Positions 46,811 through 59,447 of a stretch of 64,000 bases of DNA are shown here, one piece after another (position 1 is the first letter of the stretch; every line of letters begins with the position of its first letter). Location: contig QYRS01000009.1 of NCBI GenBank assembly GCA_006503535.1, positions 2,480,001-2,544,000 on the forward strand, in the 5' to 3' direction. The notes under the pieces were generated by a model. That model ran no database searches and had not been told where the DNA came from. It was given only the letters and a program-made list of their open reading frames with translations. The translations under genes and the position numbers were made by a program. Source of the DNA: Arthrinium phaeospermum. Taxonomy: Eukaryota > Ascomycota > Sordariomycetes > Amphisphaeriales > Apiosporaceae.

Positions 46811-49800
46811 CTAATACCCTTCCATGTCAGTATCGCCGTCGCAATCCTCATCTTCATCAAGATCCTTCGAACTGCTCCGGCTGCTCTCCTGCTGCTGCTC
46901 TTCTCTTATTTCTACAGCAGCAAGGCTGGTCCAGTCTTCCCCACCCGTGCGCATGACCAAGACTGGATTAATATCCGCGGTGAAGTACTTATCGCGCCTA
47001 GTGCTGGCCCGGGAGCCGCCCTCGAGTGCCGACATCGCCGCGCGCGTGGTACGCATGCGTTTCTTGGGCTTGCCCCCTTCGCTGACCAGGTTGCTACGCT
47101 GGAGTCGTTCCTTCTGCAGACGTTGGTCGTACGCAACGATGCTGCGCACGTATGGGGCCACGTCTAGAGTGAGAAGGCGCATGGTGCGGTCAAAGACGGA
47201 AGGATCTAGGTACATGCCCGCATGATGGGAGGGCACCTCGGCGATAGGGTCGAAGGCGACAGCGTAATCGTAGCGTGTCGTCGCTGGGGTCGAGTAGGGA
47301 GGGCTGGAAAAGCTTTCGCGTAGCTTCTCTACGGCGGTGTCCTCGGTAAAGGGGCGGGCGTCGGCCATGCATGCGAATTTGTCAGATGCGAATACTTCCT
47401 TGCCTAGGCTTCGTAGGGCCAGGGCGATGTGCATGGAAGTTAGATCGTAACGGGTTGAAGTTTCTACTTCAAGGAGCCGGCGACCAATGACAAAATCCTC
47501 GCGAGTCTTGAGAGGCAGGTCTGGCACCGAGTGATCCATCGTAACGCCATTGCCACCAGAGTATGTGCCTGATGAACATATGTCTGCAGCACTGAGCATG
47601 TCGGCGAAACCGTCAACGGCTTCCAAGTCTGCCAGTTTCTTCGCTCGCGACTCCGCCTGGCTGCTTGTTTCGCTTTGGGAAGGCAGCATCAGGTCGCCAT
47701 AATCAAGACACCAGCCATCCCATAGCTGTTGCTGGGCTTCTTCCTCAATGGTACGGGAGGCGCAGGACTCAAGGAGCGGGTCTCGACCGAGCCAGCCCAT
47801 GCCAGGCTCATACGTATTGGTACTGACCACACGCACCGTCCCCTCGCTCTCGTATCGCGCGTCTTCGACGCCCTTGTGGAGGAACCAGCCAAACCCGCCC
47901 CGGAGATCACCAATGCCGATTTGGCACCAATAGTTGAGCTCTGTTATGGACGCGCGAAGGTCGTGATGGCGAGAGTCAAATAGCGTTTCAACGGCACGCC
48001 TCCTCAAGGCATGTCCTTCGTTAGCAGCTATCAGAAGCAACAAGTCAACCGCCAGGTCCTTAGGAGGGTTGCTGAATCTGAATATGCCGTGCAGATTGAG
48101 ATTCTGCAGCGGCACAAGGGTTTCGTCGTTGCAGGTCATGACAAAAGGTCGCTTGGACTGGATCATGAGGCTGATTACTGTCGCCCAGAATTGTTTGTCC
48201 TCCTCGTACAAGATATCAACCTCCTCGAGCAGGATTAAAGACTGCTTTTGGCCCTTGCCGGTCAGGGGTTTTGCCGCCTTTTCTTTGAGTGGCGCCAACA
48301 CTGGGTCGGCCTTCGCAGGTTTCGCTGGCTGCGCGGAGGGCTTTGGCTTGAAAAAGTTTATCATCGTGCCTTGTTTGCCCGTTTTGAGATCCCTGGCCAC
48401 TTCATCGTCGCTGGCAGCTTGTGTGTCGAGAGGCTCCGTGTCTCCCTGCTTGTGTTGGACGAGGTGGTTTTGGGTCATGTCGCCGATTCTCTCAAGTATG
48501 TCTTTGCCACTTCTCCGCGAGCCAGGACTGATCTCGAATATCTCAAAATCAAGTTCCTTCGCGATGGCAAAAACCGCAGCAGTCTTGCCACATCCGTGCG
48601 GGCCACTGATGACGACGGCATTGGTGAGTCTGGCAGGGTCCTTGGAGCCCCTTCCAGCTCTGACCACTGTCTTCTTCGCACCGCCATGACTTCCTTGTGG
48701 CGCCCAGTCAGCCTCATCCTCGGAGATCTCGACCAACTCGCTCTCTTCCACATCATCATCAACAATAAAGTCATCTGACTTCTTCCCTTTCTTTCTCTTT
48801 TTGGCAGGAGCAGATGGTTTCGCCTTGCCTTTGCTTATATCTGCAGCACCTGTGTTGACTGATTGGATTTTGAGTGTCTGCAACCAGTCCCGGAGCGTCT
48901 CCGCATCGTGGCTGCTCTGAAGAACATGAGCCGCCGCACGGGGTGCATACTTTTGAGCCCAGGCAACTGTCTCGCATTTGGACTGGTCAAAGGCGGATAG
49001 GGATGTGGCGAGCGAATTGTATGCCTCAGATATGGCCGGGTGAGGCTTCTTTCCAGAACCAGCTTGCCAGGTGCGAAGTTCAGGGCGGATCCGTGATTGC
49101 AGCTTCGACCCAGTCTCAAGACGCCTCTCGGGGATCCGCAAGACTGGATCAGGGGGCTGAAAATCATCCGTCTTGAGGGCCTGGAGCGTCTCAGTCAAAG
49201 TGTCAAGGCCGAGGTTCAAGGTGACACTTGACAACACAGATTCGGCCGGTTCGAGACGAACCATGGCCCCTTTTGCTTTCTTGTGGGGTATTGCGAGCTG
49301 GGAACAATGATTGGTCGAACTAGGCGAGTCGCCTGCGTCGCGCGCGTCCCCGTGAATGTGAGCCATCCCTTTCGAAGGCCAGGCTGGATGCTGGGCTCCC
49401 GGTATCTTGAGTCCGCCTGGCCTGGAGCCGAATTGAGGGACGTTTGATCTCGAGAAAGGGGTTGCCTTGACCTGCTTGGGCGAACAAGGAGTTGATGTGA
49501 AAATGGAATGCCGCTTTTCTGTTGACTTGGCGTTTGAATCTTTCTGCTTATTCGCTGGGGTTGATTTGTTCGAATTGGATTGCTTAGACTTTGCAACGAA
49601 GAATGGATGAGTAGGCGCTCCAGTCTTGATTGTGGTTTTTGGTGCTGCTGATTTCTTGGGGGTCTGTGGTTTCTCCGATGTCACTTGCTTCTTGACGTTC
49701 GAAGCTGTCGCAGGATCGCTACGGGCTGATACAAAGCGAATGCCACTGTATATTGCCTCGATCGCGTCGCAAATCCGGGTGCGAGATGGTTCGTCGGCAC

Positions 49801-50512
49801 CATATCGTATAGTGACAATGCGAGAAGGAGGCGGCTTGGGTTTTCTACCACGCTTGGATTTGACCGCAGGTTTAACTTCGTTATCACCTTTGCTCCCATT
49901 ATCCTCTTGAGGTTTAGGCGGTGAGCCGATTGTTCCCGTCTTTGGATTGAGTCTCAATAGCTTGTGCATCTTCACGGCTGGTCGTATCTCCTGATTGCCA
50001 TCTTGGAGGCTGCTTGGCAAATTCGATTGTCTTCTTGATGCAGGCGTCTCAGAAAGGGAATCTGAAGACGGCTCGGTGGTAATGTCGCCATTGTTGGACC
50101 GGCCATCCACACTCCCAGCATCTGATGTAGGCTGCTCGTTCTTGGATCCGAAATGATCAAGGATACTTGAGGCTGCAGCATCCTTACGGCGCTTGGCTCG
50201 CGGTGCCGTCTTCTTGGGGGGTTGATCATTGCACTCGGCGGGCACATCTAAGTCGGTCTTGCGTCGCTTCTTTCTCAATTGGCCGTCGTTGGGCTTCGAG
50301 TCGGGATTTCCAGCAAGTTCGTCGACGTTGGCAGCTTCTTGTGCTTGTTCGGAGTTGGGGCTGCATGATGGATCTGGTGTTACTGGTCGCACCGCACCGG
50401 CAGATGTATCTTTTGGGGCGATCGCAGGAGCTGTGAAAAAGGGGTGCACTTTCGTGGCTGGCAATCCATTATCTATCACCACGTCCCCTCCATTCCCAGC
50501 CATTGTGTGCAC
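46811..50512 (-). CDS. Elg1-like alternative RFC large subunit (PCNA unloader)
   Basis: A single-exon gene of 1233 residues; ATG 50512 is used, with a second ATG three codons later. The first 600 residues are disordered and Lys/Ser-rich, with nuclear-localisation-like clusters (RKKRRK). The AAA+ domain of RFC1/Elg1 type follows, with Walker A GPHGCGKT at 637-644, Walker B LLEEVD near 762 and a sensor-1-like MTCND. The stretch between them contains QGTMINFF at about 714-721, a full match to the PCNA-interacting (PIP) pattern. HPFF motifs occur near 23-26 and again around residue 300, and SSILDHF lies near 114. The C-terminal region has the helical collar of RFC-like proteins and an acidic tail. 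Elg1/ATAD5 with Rfc2-5 unloads (SUMO-)PCNA behind replication forks. Ctf18 and Rad24 are less likely: the insertion and N-terminus fit Elg1. Confidence 0.85.
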   Translation of the reverse strand: MHTMAGNGGDVVIDNGLPATKVHPFFTAPAIAPKDTSAGAVRPVTPDPSCSPNSEQAQEAANVDELAGNPDSKPNDGQLRKKRRKTDLDVPAECNDQPPKKTAPRAKRRKDAAASSILDHFGSKNEQPTSDAGSVDGRSNNGDITTEPSSDSLSETPASRRQSNLPSSLQDGNQEIRPAVKMHKLLRLNPKTGTIGSPPKPQEDNGSKGDNEVKPAVKSKRGRKPKPPPSRIVTIRYGADEPSRTRICDAIEAIYSGIRFVSARSDPATASNVKKQVTSEKPQTPKKSAAPKTTIKTGAPTHPFFVAKSKQSNSNKSTPANKQKDSNAKSTEKRHSIFTSTPCSPKQVKATPFSRSNVPQFGSRPGGLKIPGAQHPAWPSKGMAHIHGDARDAGDSPSSTNHCSQLAIPHKKAKGAMVRLEPAESVLSSVTLNLGLDTLTETLQALKTDDFQPPDPVLRIPERRLETGSKLQSRIRPELRTWQAGSGKKPHPAISEAYNSLATSLSAFDQSKCETVAWAQKYAPRAAAHVLQSSHDAETLRDWLQTLKIQSVNTGAADISKGKAKPSAPAKKRKKGKKSDDFIVDDDVEESELVEISEDEADWAPQGSHGGAKKTVVRAGRGSKDPARLTNAVVISGPHGCGKTAAVFAIAKELDFEIFEISPGSRRSGKDILERIGDMTQNHLVQHKQGDTEPLDTQAASDDEVARDLKTGKQGTMINFFKPKPSAQPAKPAKADPVLAPLKEKAAKPLTGKGQKQSLILLEEVDILYEEDKQFWATVISLMIQSKRPFVMTCNDETLVPLQNLNLHGIFRFSNPPKDLAVDLLLLIAANEGHALRRRAVETLFDSRHHDLRASITELNYWCQIGIGDLRGGFGWFLHKGVEDARYESEGTVRVVSTNTYEPGMGWLGRDPLLESCASRTIEEEAQQQLWDGWCLDYGDLMLPSQSETSSQAESRAKKLADLEAVDGFADMLSAADICSSGTYSGGNGVTMDHSVPDLPLKTREDFVIGRRLLEVETSTRYDLTSMHIALALRSLGKEVFASDKFACMADARPFTEDTAVEKLRESFSSPPYSTPATTRYDYAVAFDPIAEVPSHHAGMYLDPSVFDRTMRLLTLDVAPYVRSIVAYDQRLQKERLQRSNLVSEGGKPKKRMRTTRAAMSALEGGSRASTRRDKYFTADINPVLVMRTGGEDWTSLAAVEIREEQQQESSRSSSKDLDEDEDCDGDTDMEGY

Positions 50513-51085
50513 ACCGCGATATAAAGTTGGGTTTGGGCAATCTGATCAAGGAGTCGCAGCCATCGGGATATTGGAGGACAATGCGGTGTCAGAGGTATTG
50601 GACAGCTTATGAATATGGAGTATGAAGATTGCAAGAATGAACCAAATAACAAGTCTAGATCTCTCTAAGGTGAAGTCGAGATGTAGTATGTGGTCTAGTC
50701 TGGTGCAGGCAAACGATCAAGCTATCGACTGTATGGATGCTAATTAATTGCTGTCGCGTCTACTCCTACGGGCAATCGCGTCCGTCATGGTCGCGCAGCT
50801 AGTCGGGACGCGCCTGCCAGGGTAAGTCTTAATTGAAAAGCACTGGCCTGTAGAAGAAGTCCCCAGCGGGGCTTATCAGAGACAGACCCCACTGATACGG
50901 CAGCATGCAAGTCGGTCTTTGCGCGGTCCGACAACTTTTTTTCTTCAGAGCTCGACTCCACTAAAAAAGTTCATGATTCTGTTTGGTTAACAGGCGAAGG
51001 AGATCAGAAAGTCCATCTCATTGCGCGTGCTGTAAAGCATCCTTTGCCCAACTCACGATCGCATCGGATCCAGCCACGGCCGAAG
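50513..51085. promoter_or_regulatory. Bidirectional promoter region, Elg1 / Utp8-like gene
   Basis: A 573-bp spacer between divergent start codons. It contains short A and T runs but no clear TATA box or other nameable element. Confidence 0.5.
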
Positions 51086-53904
51086 ATGACTTCCAACTTC
51101 CAGATCCAGAAGCCGTATGTGCTGACCACTTTGCCCCGGCCTCTGGACCCTAAGACCGGCCAATATGTTGTCGGCGAGGTTTTCGGAACCACTGAAGGCT
51201 CGCGGAAGAGAAAGCGACCGGAAGTAACTGTGGGAATTGACGGTGAAGCAGTTAATATCTACGATGTAAGGCCCTCTCCGAAATACCTCACTCTCAGCCA
51301 CGTACTAATGTGTCTCAGGTATCGTCTACCCGACTAGTCACCTCCTATCCTATCCCTCCGCAGTCCGTCTTCAGCTGCCCGCCCTGTTCGATCCGCCGTA
51401 GGAAGCCGGAGTCGAAGGAGGTAATCAGGTATACTTATATAGCGACTCGAGACCCAACCTACAAAGTGACGCTCTACAAAGACGTGATCGAGACCTCCGG
51501 GAAAACCATCTCTTCCACAAAAACCCAGTCGCTGCAAAGTACCGAACCTGTCGTCTACTTGACTACCCGATCCAGCCAGGAACCCAAGAACGACGAGATC
51601 CTTGACGCGCAAAGTGACGAGCTGATAGTCGTTCGGCGCAACGGCGAAGTACTGGGGCTGGACAGCGAGACTCTCCAGCAAAAGTGGAAGACACCCGCCA
51701 CCACCTTGCAACAAGACTTTGCTTTCCAGTCCAAGCAAGACTTCCGACTGGACTACTGTGTTTCGGCTCAGATATCCGAAGTAGTGGAAGGCTTGTTCAA
51801 GGGCGACTGGGATGCCGTCAGCTCGCTCTCCAATGCCGCGCGCGATGGCTCCAACTTCGAGCTCCTCCTCTTTGTTTCCAGCATTGTGGCCGATGGCCAG
51901 CGAATCCGCCACCTTCATATTCTTGGCCCTCTTCCGCGCTCGCAAGGGGGTCTTGTGCAGCTGAACGCAGTTCCTCTTCCCGCTTCCCCCACCTCCGAAG
52001 ACAAGGCTCCCACCTACCGCCTGGACATCCGATCCGGAACTCTCACCGTCCTATCAACTGGCGTGCTGACAGTCTATGACTTGACGACCAGTATCCCGAA
52101 GCTTAGCCATCGCATGGAGATCGAGGAAGCAAAGTCCATCCTACGTCTTTCTAAAACGTCGGTTCTGGCGTCGACCCCGAAACTGCTCAATATCTACAAC
52201 CCGCAGTTCCAGTCTCTGCAAAGCTCAATCGAATCTGAGTTGGACGGGCAAGCTGAAACCGCGGGCAGTGGATTGAACGAAGAATGCTCCCTGGTCGCGT
52301 ATTTCTCACGGTTAGAGCTTGCTATTGGTATATCCGATACCAACCTTGTTGCCATCCAACTCGAAGCCCCCAAGACTCGCTCTAAGAAGCGTCGCGCCGA
52401 AGGCCTCCTAATCGACTCGATCGGACGTGGTGTGCAACAATTCAAGAAGACCAATCGGAACTCAGGTTCCAAGGTGGACACGTCAACTTTCAGTGGATTC
52501 ATTCCTGGATCTTTACGCGATGACTATTGGGACAGCTGGGCACAAGACCTAGCGCGCGCCGACAAATGGGTCGAGGAGGATAATGTCGAAGCTCTTGAGG
52601 CCTTCCTCGCTGAGAAGTTTGGCTTGAAGCTGAAAGACCCCAAGGCTACCAACGGTGCCGATATTGCTTCTAAAAAGGGCGAGCAGCAGCCGCTGCCCGA
52701 GTGGGAGTGGCCGAGTTCGAGATCCGATTACCCCCAAGCGGACAGGCGCTGGATTTTGTACGCGATCAGCAGAACGTTTCAGTGGACCGGCGAAAAGGTC
52801 GACGCTACCAGCACGCCCGTGCTCGTATGCACTCTGCCGCACACAAACATCATCAACTACCTTCTAGATGCGGGCCACTTGACAATAACCAATGTTAAAG
52901 CTGCTTTGCGGTCCCTAACAAACACCCTCCGGGACGTTGACACGAGTCTGGCTGAACAGCTCGTACTACGCTTGGCGGAGCTCGACCCTACATTGGAGCT
53001 TCTGACAATCTATATCTCGGGAACTGCACTGGGTGCTGTTGAACTCGTGCTGGCGGTTCGTACAATTATGAGGAGTCTGGGGTGTGTGCAGGATCCTAAG
53101 CAACCGCCACCATTGCTTCTCGCCAACGGAGCTACCGAAGAGGCCGACGGTGGTGAGAATGACAGCAATGACGTGGAGATGGAGTTGGACAACCTTGAAC
53201 AAGATATTCTCAAGTTCGAGTCGGCACTCAATGGCAACGCAGGTGTGCAAAGCGACGGCCTCAGTACCGCTTTTGAGAAACTCGGAAACTGTTCTTCGCC
53301 TTCCATGGTCAAGGCGTTGAGGTCCATCTTCAAGCCGGAGGAGATACTGTCTCTCATCCATATTCTACGGGTCGAGTTGGTCCGGGGGGCATGGTCGTCG
53401 CGCTACATGGACAACACGCAGTTCGAGGAGGACCCGAATATGGAGGCTCCTCCGGACGGCGTCATCAAGTTGATCGCTGACTTGCTGCACCGCTGTGTGG
53501 ACGCCATTGGCCCCGGCGGCTGGCTCCTCAACGACGCCATCCTGGCCAGCGATGGATCGAGCGACCTGATCACGGCGCTGCGGCTCGAAGTCGGCGCTGC
53601 CCTGGAGGCCTCGCTTGAGGCCTCGTCAATTAGGAGTTACCTGGGGCAGATGCTCAAGTACAGCGAGGCGGCCCAAAAGGCCGAGGAGCAGGCCAAGAAG
53701 GTGGACGTGTCGCGGCCCATCGCGCTCAACGTGCGCGAGTCGGGCGACCAGGCCCTGCCGCTGGGCCTCAAGACCAAGTCGCAGCAGATTGAGTGGCGGA
53801 AGGTGGTCGCTGGCGGCGAGATCGTCAGGAGGACCGCCCGAGAGACTGGCCACCTGCGTAGTCAGCAGGTCGGTTCCTACTCTCTGGAGAGGATCGCCAT
53901 CTAG
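51086..53904 (+). CDS. Utp8-like U3 snoRNP / t-UTP protein
   Basis: Two exons (51086-51265, 51319-53904) with a 53-nt intron (GTAAGG, branch TACTAAT, CTCAG) give 921 residues. The N-terminal half has strand-rich repeats of a beta-propeller, beginning with a Lys/Arg patch (RKRKRPEVTVGID) and the stretch VTSYPIPPQSVFSCPP. The C-terminal half is helical and acidic, with a Glu/Asp-rich linker near 610-640. This arrangement matches the fungal Utp8 family (human NOL11 is a likely counterpart), whose members belong to the UTP-A complex that binds nascent pre-rRNA in the nucleolus and supports rDNA transcription and 18S processing. The protein is longer than yeast Utp8 (about 710), as usual in filamentous fungi. 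The assignment rests on overall pattern, not on a single diagnostic motif; another propeller-type UTP protein is the main alternative. Confidence 0.6.
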
Positions 53905-56900
53905 AGGCCAGACGGGCGAGCGAGCAGAGCCGCATTGGGCAGGCATACTTGTTTTTGAGGCTCTGCTGTTTTGATTACATGGAAGTCCTGTCAGTTCCCA
54001 AGGGGGCCCAATGGGGTGGTTTGTAAAAGTCATGAGGTGAGGGGAAAGCGAAACGAGAGGGCTCTGATTAGCTAGTCGCTGTTCTGACATACATGGGACG
54101 GGAGGACGGTGGATGGGCAGGCAGATGTGTTGTTGCGACTTGTAGGCAGTCAGATAATGAAATGACCAATGAAGGTGTAGAATTCATCATGTCCCTAGAG
54201 CCGCAAGCCAAGTCCACTTGATTCAGCCACCACCACTTGTAGTCAGGGATTCGGCAAATGGGATTTTCAGCTCGGGCGAGTCTGACTTGAGAAGTCTATG
54301 CGACTGACTCTACGTAACGTCGGTATACTGTTGCCTACTTGGTTTCGTTGCAGGAAAATGCCACGGTTCATTCGTCAGCCTTCCTAGACCGTGTAATGTT
54401 TCCCCAGACTGCCGGAACCGTAAGGATCACGATGTCCGAACGATAGCCTCCTTTTCTCGGGGCGTCAAGTACTCGATAAGTCGCTTCGATGTAGCTGGCG
54501 CTCTCTGCATCTACCAGCAGGGAAGCCCCCGTGGCATATCCTCCCGCTCCATCCTCGCGAAAGCGCTGTTTTGGTGCAATACTTCCCGTTTATGGCCATC
54601 CGGCCAGTCCAATTCACGAGGAATCATTAAATCCAGCGGAGTTAGAAGATGCCAATGGCACTGAGAATTTACTGATCCGTACAGCACGGGGTGATTTGGC
54701 AAAGCGGCGCTTCCGTCGAGGAGCCTCTCTCACTTCAGTCAATATCATCGAGATTGCCGTAGTCATTCAAGGTGCTATTCCGATTGGTATATGCAAGATG
54801 AACGAATAGTTTCAACCGGTCTAGTTGCCTATGACATGACTGTGACTCAATTAATGCCTGTACTGGTACACACGAGGCGTGCTATTCATTGCAGTCTTAG
54901 CATATAGGCATCCGCCAGCTTGCGAATCGTCTTATCAAGCATCCATTGACCTCAAACAAGAGAGTCCGTAACATCGGTTCTCTGGCTATCAGCCTCGACC
55001 TAGCCGTGTGAGGCTGCTAGTTCGCAAAACCTACGACAGAGAATTCCGGGTTCAGGGATCTTGCCGCGCAGTCGCAGCGTGACCCAACTCTCATCATGAT
55101 TGCTGCGATGCGATTTTTTTTTTCTGTCCCAACAAGAAGACCATCGCCAGGGTCTTGCAGATCGCTTTCCGCATGGTGAAGTCAACCAGCATGCTCGGTG
55201 TTCTGCTCGGTGCTGCTTTCCATGGCATGGAAGTTCCCCGTCACAGCCACACCGAGGAACGAACACCTTCTCTCCAGTTTTTCTTCTAGAAGCATTCCAT
55301 CCGGTATAGCGCCCCACCAAGTATCCGCCGCGCCGCCGGTAACTTTTTAGGACCGAGTCACGAGGGCGAACCCCCTCTCTGCTTCGCCTCCTTTCTTCGC
55401 TTAGACTGGGGCCGGAGAGATTCTAAATGCCTAGCTTCTTCGTCATGATAGGCGCATTCTGCTGGCTCTCTTCTCCAGTTGGCTCGGTAAGCAGTTTCGG
55501 AATTGGTGGGCGCGCTGTCCTGTCAGCTTCTGGTAGCGAGCAGCGAGGATGGGATTTAAGAGAGAGCCGAGCCGAGAGCCTCAATAATGGGGTGGGATGA
55601 GTCTTCTACCCCACAATCCAGGGCTTAGCCATGCAGGCGTGGTGCCGAATGGAAGGAAAAGCTGGGTGTGGGGATGGAAGAAGGATGACGGTTACACACG
55701 GCGACTGCATGTCAGCAATCCCGAAGCAAGAGCCTTGTTACCTGCGATAGCTAGCACTGGCTGGCGATTAATGGTTGAAAAGAAGTCCTAGGTGTACTCC
55801 ATCCCTTCCCTGGCAATTGTCCTATGGCCCAAGGTGAAGGATCAGGGATGCAGGCCATTGCATGCGATTTCTGACGCAAGTATTGGCGCCTGAAGGGTTA
55901 GGTTTGGCCATGTACGATGTGGGATGACTCTTCCCGGCCGGAACTGGTGACTCTCCAGTGCAACGGCACACAGCATCGACGCACCTCCGATTCATACAAA
56001 CTTTGATATGGTGACATCGCGGATTTCCAGCCAGGTGTCCATGTTGGCACCAATCGACCAGCAGATGGATATCTCTCAGATGGCGATCAGGCAGACAGAC
56101 ATGATCATAAAGCATCTGATGCAGTTCTGGGTAATTCTTGTCAATTTCTGGTTTGTACGTTTCACAGTCCCAGATTGATGGATGGTAATGCACACACACA
56201 TACGTTTCTTCAAACACCCATCCGAGATTGGGGAAAACCCAGCCGCAGATCCTCGTGCGTGTTCCGCTCCCGTAGATCTTCCATGACCAATCGATGTCTC
56301 AAATGTAGCCATGTTGCGAGCAATAGAGCTTAGGTGAGCTCCTCTCTCTGACTGGCTCACCTGCACCAAAGTACGCCAACAATATGATGCGGGCGAAGCA
56401 CTGCCGAATTCGGTATCCGCGACGGGAAGGTCAAATGTCAAATGTTATGTAGTAGTAGATATGCCAACTAGTGTGGCTGGCTTCCGAGGGCTCCTTTTGC
56501 TGCTGCCTGAATTCATAGCGGAGGCCCGCGATAGAGGAGGCCCGCCACAATAATCAAGCTGCAGTTACATAAGGTTGAGTGAGGTCTTGAGGTCCACTGC
56601 AATGCTATGATGTTAATCTGACTGCAAGGCCGATATCACACACGCATACTTCAATATCACACGCGAACTAATACAATCGACATGACTCAAGGACAGCAGT
56701 GCCATTAATACGTGTCTGCTTCGTCGTCGTAAAGAGAGGGGCAAACCGGATGGGCAAGCAAACCTTGTGCCACGATGCAATCTGCAGCATTCCACATCGT
56801 GTAGGTATATCAATATGTAGCTGAAAAATTGCTAAGCGGGTAAGTCACCTACCTGCCTAGTGACGCATGCACATCGCCCAATCGTGGTGGTCAAACACGG

Positions 56901-59447
56901 GTTGGTAAAGACTCTAAACGCAGTCTGATTGGTGGTGGACCCAATACATGTATCCAGAACATCAGCAGCAACCAATTCGAGACTTGTTGCATGTACGCTT
57001 CTGCAGCCTCGCTTGGGACCTTGTAAACCGCGTACACAGATCCGACAGATGGAATACTACTACGACTTGTCATGCCGAAGCCGTGGTTACACAGAGCATT
57101 CCAGGTCCGTCCTACCTGAGAGTAGAAGAAACAGGTTGTTGAGCTGGCGGAGCCATACCGCTTCGGCGTTGTGATAGGGCATTTCTTGGCCTTTACTGAA
57201 GATTTACGAGGGGGGAGGGGGTCCGGGAAGGGTTAGAATCTGTCGGGCATAGCCGCCGCCTGCGAGCGAGAGTCTTCGGGAGGAGCAAAGGAGGCAGAGA
57301 AGACAAAGGAACACCCCCGAGTTTCTGCCCGAGTCCCCACTGCCCACTGCCCACTGCCCTCGTCGTTTTCTGTTGAATGCTGTCGTTTTCGTCTGCATGC
57401 GGGCTCCATTCGCCTTCCAAGCTCTGGGACAGCTGGATGCAGACGACACTTGATTTCTGCTCGCGAAGATCAAGTGAGTGGCGGGCGCAGCGTTGCGTTG
57501 CAGCGACAATCTCCAACAACACAACGTAGCAATGCAATAGCTGGAGGTCGGTAGTAATAGCGAGCAAATGCACATGCGCCATCTGGGAGCTGCCCATGTG
57601 GGAGAGTATTGGAGTGGCTGTCGCGAGTATGGGAGCGGAGAACCAATGCCGCGGGTCCGGCCACTGATGGCTGGATACGTATATGCACGCACAGTAGCTT
57701 CACGAGTTTGCAGATGGCGTGCCTCGGCGCTGTACCTTAACCTAAATCGGTGTTTGTCGCCCGCGTCGTTGGATACGGTCCAGTTGGTTGGCGGAGTGTT
57801 TCAACTTCCAAATGCGAAGCACACACACGCATTCGAATCCTCTTTCCCCCATCCAAGCGCGCAATCCTTCCAACACATCCATCCCTCACTTTCTTTGCGC
57901 GCCCGTTGCAGACCCTGGTCCCCGGTTATTTCAATCTGTCGGGGGTGAGATTTTCTTGGATTTCACGGGGATGACCCCGCTTAAAAAAGTCTTGAGGATG
58001 GGATGATTCACCACGTCATTGGCTAGCCTTGTCTCAAGGGTCCGAGTTATGATGACATACGTTCCCAATGGTGGTAGGCCGTAATTGGGGAAAGACGTCA
58101 CATAGCCTCCCTGCCACCACGCTCTGTCGCCTGTCTGGTACCAGCTACCACCACACCAGACAAGGAGATCAATTTCCAACGCCCTTCCCCCAGCCCACAG
58201 ACTTTCGTCGAGTTACCTTCAGACTAAATTAAGTCGCAGATAACGCCGTTGGGGGCTGCTAACTTTGTCGCAGGAATCGAAACCGTTTGGAGTCATGAAA
58301 GCAGGTAATGGTCTTGCCGATCTCAGGACAGAGTAGATCTTCCGTCGCTGGTGTGGTGTGCCATTCATTACGTTCTGGCGTGTCTATTTTCGACTCGATG
58401 CTCGCGGCATGCGTCAGTCAAGATCGAACGGGCAAGGGGCAATGCCGGGAAGGGGAAGGACTAGTCGACGAATTGTCAGCCCATCGCACGCCGCAATGGT
58501 ATCGATATGTGTCGATGACAATTAGCATCCCATGCCGCCGATGCTAACTACCTAGTAAGTAACATGTTACGGCGGCATTGGAAAACGGCTTCGACTACGC
58601 GCATCTGATACAACACACTACTTTTCGCCAGCCTCAAAGCGTACCCTCTCTCAATGCAAAGCGACTATCAATTCTACCCGCTGTCCACTTTTGTCAACCT
58701 CTGAGACTGCGTCGAGTAAACTAAAGGGCCTGTTGTCGATTTTCGTCCCACACAGACCCTGATAGAATCCTGTTGAGCATTCCTTCAGGGCCCCATCTCC
58801 AACAACCGGACTGAACTGACGGGGGTTGCTTCCTTTTTTAACCTCTGTACAATTTCTACAAACACAAACAATAGCTGGTGGTATTTACAGCAGCTAGTCA
58901 GCTAAGGCACGCAAGGCACATACCACAGGTTCACGCACCTTTTGGTGTGCTACGTCAAGGGTTCTTGCGCGGTACATGTACTGGTACCTGGCCCTGGACC
59001 TGGGGTGTGGCCAAGCCAACATTGAAGGGGGCTAGGTAGGGTAGGGACGCCTACAACTTACAAGGGTCACCAGCCCAGCAGCTGACCCCCGGTCGTATGG
59101 GGACATGCTCCCCACTATATCCTGCAGCGAGCACGCTTACACGGACTGTCGCCCTCTCCCGTTATGTTCATCCTTTTACCCTACATTACTACTGCATGAC
59201 CTAAACAAACACATATTCACACCCGGACGATCGACTTATTAATCTTACTTTACTCTCCTCGCGCCACCTTGTCTGTCTTTGCTCCTTCATTTATGCTTAT
59301 GACTTGACCCAGCATCCGTTGACTCACACATCTGTATCCTCTCTGCTACGGTTTTTGTGAGACAACAGCAATAGCAACGCGACTGATTCCAGTACTGATC
59401 GACTTACACGGCAATCTGGGACTTGGTCCCCAACCCATCACGGCGTG
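53905..59447. other. 5.5-kb spacer between the Utp8-like gene and the frameshifted gene
   Basis: No supported gene. A minus-strand frame at about 55822-56290 is open and cysteine-rich and is listed separately. An ORF at 54531-54809 (92 codons) shows no domain. The last kilobase or so is C/T-rich and is probably the promoter and leader of the gene at 59448. Confidence 0.5.
55822..56290 (-). CDS. Possible cysteine-rich ORF or exon, unknown
   Basis: On the minus strand the frame is open for about 156 codons ending at 55822. It encodes a protein-like sequence with eleven Cys, six Trp and many His (for example YHPSIWDCETYKPEID and CMNRRCVDAVCRC). No ATG lies near its upstream end, so it would have to be an internal or terminal exon with an unseen start. 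No signal peptide is attached. It could encode a small secreted or metal-binding protein, or be a chance open frame. No family is recognised. Confidence 0.22.
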
